A DNA stretch of 64,000 nucleotides, from NCBI RefSeq assembly GCF_017814915.1, contig NZ_JAGIPZ010000010.1:124001-188000 (forward strand). The letters run 5' to 3'. Of the stretch, positions 60,001-64,000 are shown one piece after another (positions within the stretch are counted from its first letter, which is position 1; each line of letters begins with the position of its first letter). The notes beneath the pieces are model-generated. The model had not been told where the DNA came from. It was given only the letters and a program-made list of their open reading frames with translations, and made no database searches. Source of the DNA: Herbaspirillum sp. LeCh32-8 (GTDB lineage: Bacteria; Pseudomonadota; Gammaproteobacteria; Burkholderiales; Burkholderiaceae_D). Position numbers and translations under genes: made by a program.

Positions 60001-60465
60001 ATGTCCGACCAGCAGCCTCCAGAACCCTTCTTCCCCGACGACGCCGTCACCGGCGCCGACACCATCCCCGCGCCGCGGCCGTGGATCGTGCTGCAGAACG
60101 TACACGAGGTCGAGACCTGGATCGACACCTACAACCGCGAGCTGCAGGCGGTGGTCTGGCGCAACAAGCTCAACGCGGTCAACACCGGGCAAGGCATCTG
60201 TTTCGCGCTGGAGCTGGGCGGCGAAATCTACCTGCACACCACGGGCGAAGGCCATATCCTGCTGGACGTGACCGAAGAAGCCTCCTGGGTCAACCCGGTG
60301 GTAAGCGCCGCCACCGGCGTGGCCGTGCCGCCCGGCACCGTCTGGATGCTGCCGCCGGATACGCTGACGCAACTGATCCTCGGCCTGTCCGGGCTGATCG
60401 CCACCTCGCAGTTCGTGCTCAAGCACGAATACCGCCTGGCCAAGGGCGCGCGCGCCCAGTTCTGA
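60001..60465 (+). CDS. Uncharacterised cytoplasmic protein
   Basis: Protein of 154 aa, not recognised. The N-terminus is acidic and Pro-rich. The middle contains WIVLQNVHEVETWIDTYNRELQAVVWRNKLNAVNTGQGICFALELGGEIYLHTTGEG. The C-terminal half has a moderately hydrophobic helix (TLTQLILGLSGLIATSQFVL). There is no signal peptide. The ATG at 60001 is the first plausible start; the ribosome site is weak. It may be co-transcribed with the next gene 32 nt downstream. Confidence 0.65.
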   Translation: MSDQQPPEPFFPDDAVTGADTIPAPRPWIVLQNVHEVETWIDTYNRELQAVVWRNKLNAVNTGQGICFALELGGEIYLHTTGEGHILLDVTEEASWVNPVVSAATGVAVPPGTVWMLPPDTLTQLILGLSGLIATSQFVLKHEYRLAKGARAQF

Positions 60466-60497
60466 TCGCACCCCGCCAAGACACAGGATCGCCCCCG

Positions 60498-61019
60498 ATG
60501 AAAACCTTGCTGTTCGCCGCCTCGCTGACGCTGGTCCTGGCCAATGCCAATATCCATGCCGCCGCGGCCGCACCCGGCCTGTGCCAACCCGGCGAGCAAG
60601 AAATTTTCTCCTGCACCACCAAGGCCAGGAAGATCGCATCGCTATGCGCCTCGCCCGACTTCTCCGTCAAGGGCGGCACGCTGCAATACCGCTTCGGCAC
60701 GGCGGCGAAAACGGAGCTGCAATACCCTGACACGCCGCAGCCGGCAGTAGGAAAATTCTTCTTCAGCTCCACCATGTACTCCGGCGGCGGCGAAGCGCAT
60801 ATCCGCTTCACCAACGGCGGCTACGACTACATCCTGTTCGACCGCACGGTGCGCACCAACTTCAAGGGCCCGACCAACGATCCGGCATTTTCTGCCGGTG
60901 TCGTGGTGCGCAGCCTCAGCGGCGGCCGTGCCAGCACGCGCAGCTGCACCAACGACGCGTCGATCAGGGCCGCCGCCTACGACGCCCTGCCCCGGGAAGA
61001 TTTCAAAGACCTGGACTGA
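60498..61019 (+). CDS. Secreted uncharacterised protein
   Basis: Protein of 173 aa with a clear signal peptide (MKTLLFAASLTLVLANANIH, then AAAAA). Four cysteines are visible (CQPGEQEIFSCTTKARKIASLC ... STRSCTND), suggesting periplasmic disulfides. The body is beta-strand-rich with aromatic residues (LQYRFGTAAKTELQYPD, FFFSSTMYSGGGEAHIRFTNGGYDYILFDRTV). No family was recognised. CAGGATC lies about 10 nt before the ATG at 60498. Confidence 0.72.
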   Translation: MKTLLFAASLTLVLANANIHAAAAAPGLCQPGEQEIFSCTTKARKIASLCASPDFSVKGGTLQYRFGTAAKTELQYPDTPQPAVGKFFFSSTMYSGGGEAHIRFTNGGYDYILFDRTVRTNFKGPTNDPAFSAGVVVRSLSGGRASTRSCTNDASIRAAAYDALPREDFKDLD

Positions 61020-61087
61020 GCCGCCGCCAACGTCCCCGACAAATCGCCCTGCAACGCGGGGCCATAACACGCAAGAAGGATAACGCC

Positions 61088-61459
61088 ATGAACGAACGCA
61101 GCCTTGTCATCGTCGGCTCCCTCAACATGTTCTTCGCAGTATGCTGCGGCGCCTTCGGCGCGCACGGCCTGAAGAAGATGATCTCCGAGGAGATGCTGGC
61201 CGTCTGGCACACTGCCGTCACTTACCAGGTCATGCATGCGCTGGGCATGATCGCCGTCGCCCTGCTGATGCCGAAGTTCGGCGGCGCGGCCATGGGCTGG
61301 GCCGGCAACCTGATGCTGGCCGGCATCGTGATCTTCAGCGGCAGCCTCTACCTGCTGGCGCTGACCGGCACCCGCATCCTCGGCGCGATCACGCCGATCG
61401 GCGGCGTCGCCTTTTTGGCGGCGTGGTTGCTGGTGGCGTGGTCGGCCACAAGGGCATGA
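61088..61459 (+). CDS. DUF423 membrane protein (YgdD family)
   Basis: Protein of 123 aa with four predicted TM helices. It carries the family signature GAFGAHGLKK near the N-terminus, then TAVTYQVMHALGMIAVAL and SGSLYLLALTGTRILGAITPIGGVAFLAAWL. AAGGATAACGCC precedes the ATG. The function is not established. A strong terminator follows. Confidence 0.9.
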   Translation: MNERSLVIVGSLNMFFAVCCGAFGAHGLKKMISEEMLAVWHTAVTYQVMHALGMIAVALLMPKFGGAAMGWAGNLMLAGIVIFSGSLYLLALTGTRILGAITPIGGVAFLAAWLLVAWSATRA

Positions 61460-61482
61460 ACTAAGTCCCCTGTGGACAAATC

Positions 61483-61521
61483 AAAACGCCGCCCGAAGCA
61501 ATCCGGGCGGCGTTTCTTTTT
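61483..61521. terminator. Bidirectional terminator
   Basis: Perfect 12-bp stem AAACGCCGCCCG/CGGGCGGCGTTT followed by TTTCTTTTT on the plus strand and by TTTTG on the minus strand. It separates the DUF423 gene from the leftward nitrate operon. Confidence 0.9.
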
Positions 61522-61544
61522 CAGGGTTCAATGCGTGCAAGGGC

Positions 61545-62372
61545 TCATGCCGCTGCCCCACTCAGCGCCGCCTTCACCAGCTCGTCGATCTCGCCGGTGA
61601 TGTTGGAGAGCACGCCCGCCACTACCGAGAATTCACGCCCCGCCTGGCCTGAACGGGCCGCCACGATACGGGCGTTGAAGGCCACCATCTTGGCTTCACG
61701 TGCGATGGTCTCGATGTCGGTCATGATGGTGCGCAGCTGGTTGCGCATCAGGCGTGCGTGCTTCTTCGACTGCTCTTCGTAGACGCCGGTGATCTGGTTC
61801 AGCACCGCCAGGAGCGGCGTGGTTTCCTTCACCAGCTGCTCCAGCAGGGTCGGCGCCGCCTTCAATTTGTCGTCGATGGCGTTAAGCGCGCGACCAGCGA
61901 GGTCGGCGAAACCGGTGATGCGCGTGTCGCCGCCGGTCGTTCCGAAATAGACCTCCTCCAGCTCGGGGCAAAACACGCCCGGCAACTCGTTCGAACGCTT
62001 GAGCAACGTGGCATGCGCGCCGCGAAACAGCGCCAGCGCCTCGCGTGCGGTGGCGGTTGCGCCCTCGACTCCCTGCGCTCCCAGTACCGCATACAACACC
62101 AACCGCTGCGAGGTGAAGCGGCGGCGACCGGACAGATTGATCAAGGCGCCGAACACTTCACCCGACAGCGGCACGATATCTGGATCGTCCACCTCGTTCG
62201 CCTCGTCCGCGCCGTTTGCCTGCCCGGCCTGATGCCGCGCCAGCACTGCAGGCAATGCAGCTTGCGCATCGTTGACCGCTGCCGGCTGAACCGGGAGGCG
62301 CGGGAGGCTTTCTCGGCGCACTTCTTCGCGCGCCTCTTGAGGGACGTCTTGCACAGCAACCGGAATGGTCAT
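61545..62372 (-). CDS. Soluble PilJ/NarX-P-box-like protein with degenerate chemoreceptor tip
   Basis: Protein of 275 aa without signal peptide or membrane helix. Residues about 70-95 (GALINLSGRRRFTSQRLVLYAVL) resemble the conserved N-terminal helix of PilJ-type sensor domains and the nitrate-binding P-box of NarX/NarQ (INxxGxxRMxSxRL). Near the C-terminus IETIAREAKMVAFNARIVAARSGQAGREFSVVAGVLSNITGEI is clearly related to the receptor hairpin tip ([23 protein letters not shown]), but the flanking bundle is far shorter. The start is the ATG at 62372 with AAGGAG. It is 70 nt downstream of the nitrate-type ATPase gene, so a nitrate-sensing role is inferred. Confidence 0.7.
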   Translation of the reverse strand: MTIPVAVQDVPQEAREEVRRESLPRLPVQPAAVNDAQAALPAVLARHQAGQANGADEANEVDDPDIVPLSGEVFGALINLSGRRRFTSQRLVLYAVLGAQGVEGATATAREALALFRGAHATLLKRSNELPGVFCPELEEVYFGTTGGDTRITGFADLAGRALNAIDDKLKAAPTLLEQLVKETTPLLAVLNQITGVYEEQSKKHARLMRNQLRTIMTDIETIAREAKMVAFNARIVAARSGQAGREFSVVAGVLSNITGEIDELVKAALSGAAA

Positions 62373-62442
62373 GGGATTGGCTCCTTGGCGACTCTGATTT
62401 GGCTGATGGGGTTCATCTTGCCCGCGATCGTCGCGGCCGGGT

Positions 62443-63255
62443 TCAGGCCGCCTCACGCGCCGGATGCGCCTGCTTGCGGTACAGGAACTCCAGCACCTCG
62501 GTGCGATAGGCCGAGTACTGCGCATCCTGCGCCAGCGACACGCGCTCGCGCGGACGCGCCAGCTTCACCTCCAGGATCTCGCCGATGGTGGCGGCCGGGC
62601 CGTTGGTCATCATCACGATCCGGTCCGACAGCAGCACCGCCTCGTCCACATCGTGCGTCACCATCACCACGGTGGACTCGGTCTTGGCGACGATCTTGAG
62701 CAGCTCGTCCTGCAGGTGCGCGCGGGTCAGCGCATCGAGCGCGCCGAAGGGCTCGTCCATCAGCAGCACCTTGGGCTCCATCGCCAGCGCGCGGGCGATG
62801 CCCACGCGCTGCTTCATGCCGCCGGAAATCTCGTTGGGCCGCTTGGTCTCGGCCGCGGACAAGCCCACCAGCGCCAGCGCGGCGCGCGTGCGGTCGCGCA
62901 GGCGGGTGCGGTCTTCATTGGCGCCGAACACGCGCTCCACGCCGAGGTAGATGTTCTCGTAGCAGGTCAGCCACGGCAGCAGCGAATGGTTCTGAAACAC
63001 CACCGCACGTTCCGGCGAGGGGCCGCCGATCTCTCGATTGGCGCACAAGAGCACGCCTTCGCTTGGGTGGGTCAGGCCGGCGATCAGGTTCAGCAGCGTC
63101 GACTTGCCGCAGCCGGAGTGGCCGATCAGCGTGACGAACTCGCCCTTGGCCACCGTCAGGTTGATGTCGCGCAGCGCGTGGAAGCTGCCCTTCCTGGTGT
63201 TGAACACCATCTCCACGCCGTGGATGTCGATGAACTTGCCGTTGATGTTTTCCAT
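62443..63255 (-). CDS. Nitrate-type ABC transporter ATP-binding protein (NrtD/NasD-like)
   Basis: Cytoplasmic ATPase of 270 aa. Walker A GHSGCGKST, Q-loop VFQNHSLLPWLTCYENI, signature EISGGMKQR, Walker B KVLLMDEPFGALD and the switch His VTHDVDEAVLL are all present. The Q-loop region is characteristic of the nitrate/sulfonate/taurine group, and the adjacent permease points to nitrate. It starts 11 nt after the permease stop. Confidence 0.88.
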   Translation of the reverse strand: MENINGKFIDIHGVEMVFNTRKGSFHALRDINLTVAKGEFVTLIGHSGCGKSTLLNLIAGLTHPSEGVLLCANREIGGPSPERAVVFQNHSLLPWLTCYENIYLGVERVFGANEDRTRLRDRTRAALALVGLSAAETKRPNEISGGMKQRVGIARALAMEPKVLLMDEPFGALDALTRAHLQDELLKIVAKTESTVVMVTHDVDEAVLLSDRIVMMTNGPAATIGEILEVKLARPRERVSLAQDAQYSAYRTEVLEFLYRKQAHPAREAA

Positions 63256-63266
63256 GGTTGCCCCGC

Positions 63267-64000
63267 TCAGTTGCTCACTTGTTCATAGGTGAAGGCCTTG
63301 GCCAGCGCTACCAGCGCCTGCTCCAGGACCAGTCCCACCACGCCGATGACGACGATGGCGATGATGATGTGCGGCACGTTGAGGTTGTTCCACTCGTCCC
63401 ATACCCAGAAGCCGATGCCCACGCCGCCGGTCAGCATCTCCGCGGCCACGATCACCAGCCAGGCGGTGCCGATGGACAGCCGCACGCCGGTCAGCATGTA
63501 GGGCAGCACCGAGGGAAACAGGATCTTGGTCAGGATCTTCCACTCCGACAGGTTCAGCACGCGCGCCACATTCATGTAGTCCTGCGGCACCCGCTGCACG
63601 CCCACGGCGGTGTTGATGATCATCGGCCAGATCGAGCAGATGAAGATGGACCAGATCGCCGCCGGGTTGGCCGACTTGAACACCAAGAGGCCGATCGGCA
63701 ACCAGGCCAGCGGCGACACCGGGCGCAGCAGGCTGATGATGGGCCCGAACATGCGCGAGAGGAATTCCACCCGGCCAATGGCAAAGCCCAGCGGGATGCC
63801 CACCAGCGCCGCCAGCCCGAAGCCCACGCCCACGCGCTGCAGCGAGGCCAGCACGTTCCAGCCGATGCCCTGGTCGTTGGGACTGTTGCGATAGAAGGGA
63901 TCGGAGAACATGCTGATCGCTTCCTTGAACGTCACCAGCGGTGTCGGGAAGCTGCTGTTCTTGATGGCGATGATCTGCCACACCAGCACCAGCACGGCGA
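63267..64000 (-). CDS. nrtB: Nitrate ABC transporter permease (NrtB-like, partial, N-terminus outside window)
   Basis: The gene enters from the right edge; about 244 residues of the C-terminal part are visible and the true start lies beyond the window. Several TM helices and the coupling loop (YMNVARVLNLSEWKILTKILFPSVLPYMLTG) are seen. VRLSIGTAWLVIVAAEMLTGGVGIGFWVWDEWNN is the hallmark segment of nitrate permeases of the NrtB family. A binding protein (nrtA) is expected upstream, outside the window. Confidence 0.88.
   Translation of the reverse strand, partial: AVLVLVWQIIAIKNSSFPTPLVTFKEAISMFSDPFYRNSPNDQGIGWNVLASLQRVGVGFGLAALVGIPLGFAIGRVEFLSRMFGPIISLLRPVSPLAWLPIGLLVFKSANPAAIWSIFICSIWPMIINTAVGVQRVPQDYMNVARVLNLSEWKILTKILFPSVLPYMLTGVRLSIGTAWLVIVAAEMLTGGVGIGFWVWDEWNNLNVPHIIIAIVVIGVVGLVLEQALVALAKAFTYEQVSN

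Noticed and set aside
59799-61019. A 406-codon plus-strand frame running into the secreted protein gene
   Set aside because: The first two thirds overlap the gene at 60001 in another frame and have no coding character. The real gene begins at 60498 with a signal peptide.

Overview
This window is chromosomal, GC-rich and gene-dense. It most resembles a betaproteobacterium of the Oxalobacteraceae, probably Herbaspirillum or a close relative. That rests on gene order (pstSCAB-phoU-phoB-phoR divergent from ppk-sixA; queA-tgt near yajC-secD-secF; ybgC-tolQRAB-pal-cpoB-tRNA-Lys; zapB-like-zapA-6S RNA), on many chemoreceptors and on PHB metabolism. It is inference, because no database was searched.

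Region by region. 1-3371: bcsB (cut by the window edge) and bcsA of a cellulose synthase operon. 3768-5420: chemoreceptor MCP1. 5648-12691: a leftward Pho locus, pstS-pstC-pstA-pstB-phoU-phoB-phoR. It is divergent from ppk and sixA (13126-16027), and both sides carry a visible Pho box. 16090-24449: four more chemoreceptors in tandem (MCP2-5), three ending in a CheR-tether-like pentapeptide. 24827-27553: a leftward operon of an OlsB-like acyltransferase, an LpxH-like phosphoesterase and a GT4 glycosyltransferase. 28035-36747: mixed metabolic genes: 3-hydroxybutyrate dehydrogenase, an endonuclease-like remnant, an AraC regulator, an orphan PhnZ-like oxygenase, katG, a DUF4337 protein, an EamA exporter and tcdA. 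36916-44661: queA-tgt and yajC-secD-secF, separated by an inward-facing acyl-CoA synthetase gene and repeat hairpins. 44898-52251: recG with an SOS box, small conserved genes, tapT, zapB-like/zapA, 6S RNA, nrdR, and glyA behind a ZTP (pfl) riboswitch. 52252-58702: an SDR gene, the Tol-Pal envelope operon and tRNA-Lys. 58895-61459: a secreted hydrolase, two unrecognised genes and a DUF423 membrane protein. 61545-64000: nitrate-type ABC transporter genes (nrtB partial, nrtD-like), followed by a soluble protein that combines a PilJ/NarX P-box-like motif with a degenerate chemoreceptor tip.

How the genes fit together: phosphate uptake, sensing and polyphosphate storage form one regulated block. 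Five chemoreceptors, a c-di-GMP-responsive cellulose synthase and a possible cytoplasmic nitrate-responsive protein point to a motile, surface-attaching, nutrient-tracking lifestyle. The candidates most worth follow-up are the nitrate-linked soluble receptor-like protein, the SOS-box recG promoter, the 266-bp nested inverted repeat that supplies the end of ppk, and the acyltransferase/phosphoesterase/glycosyltransferase operon.
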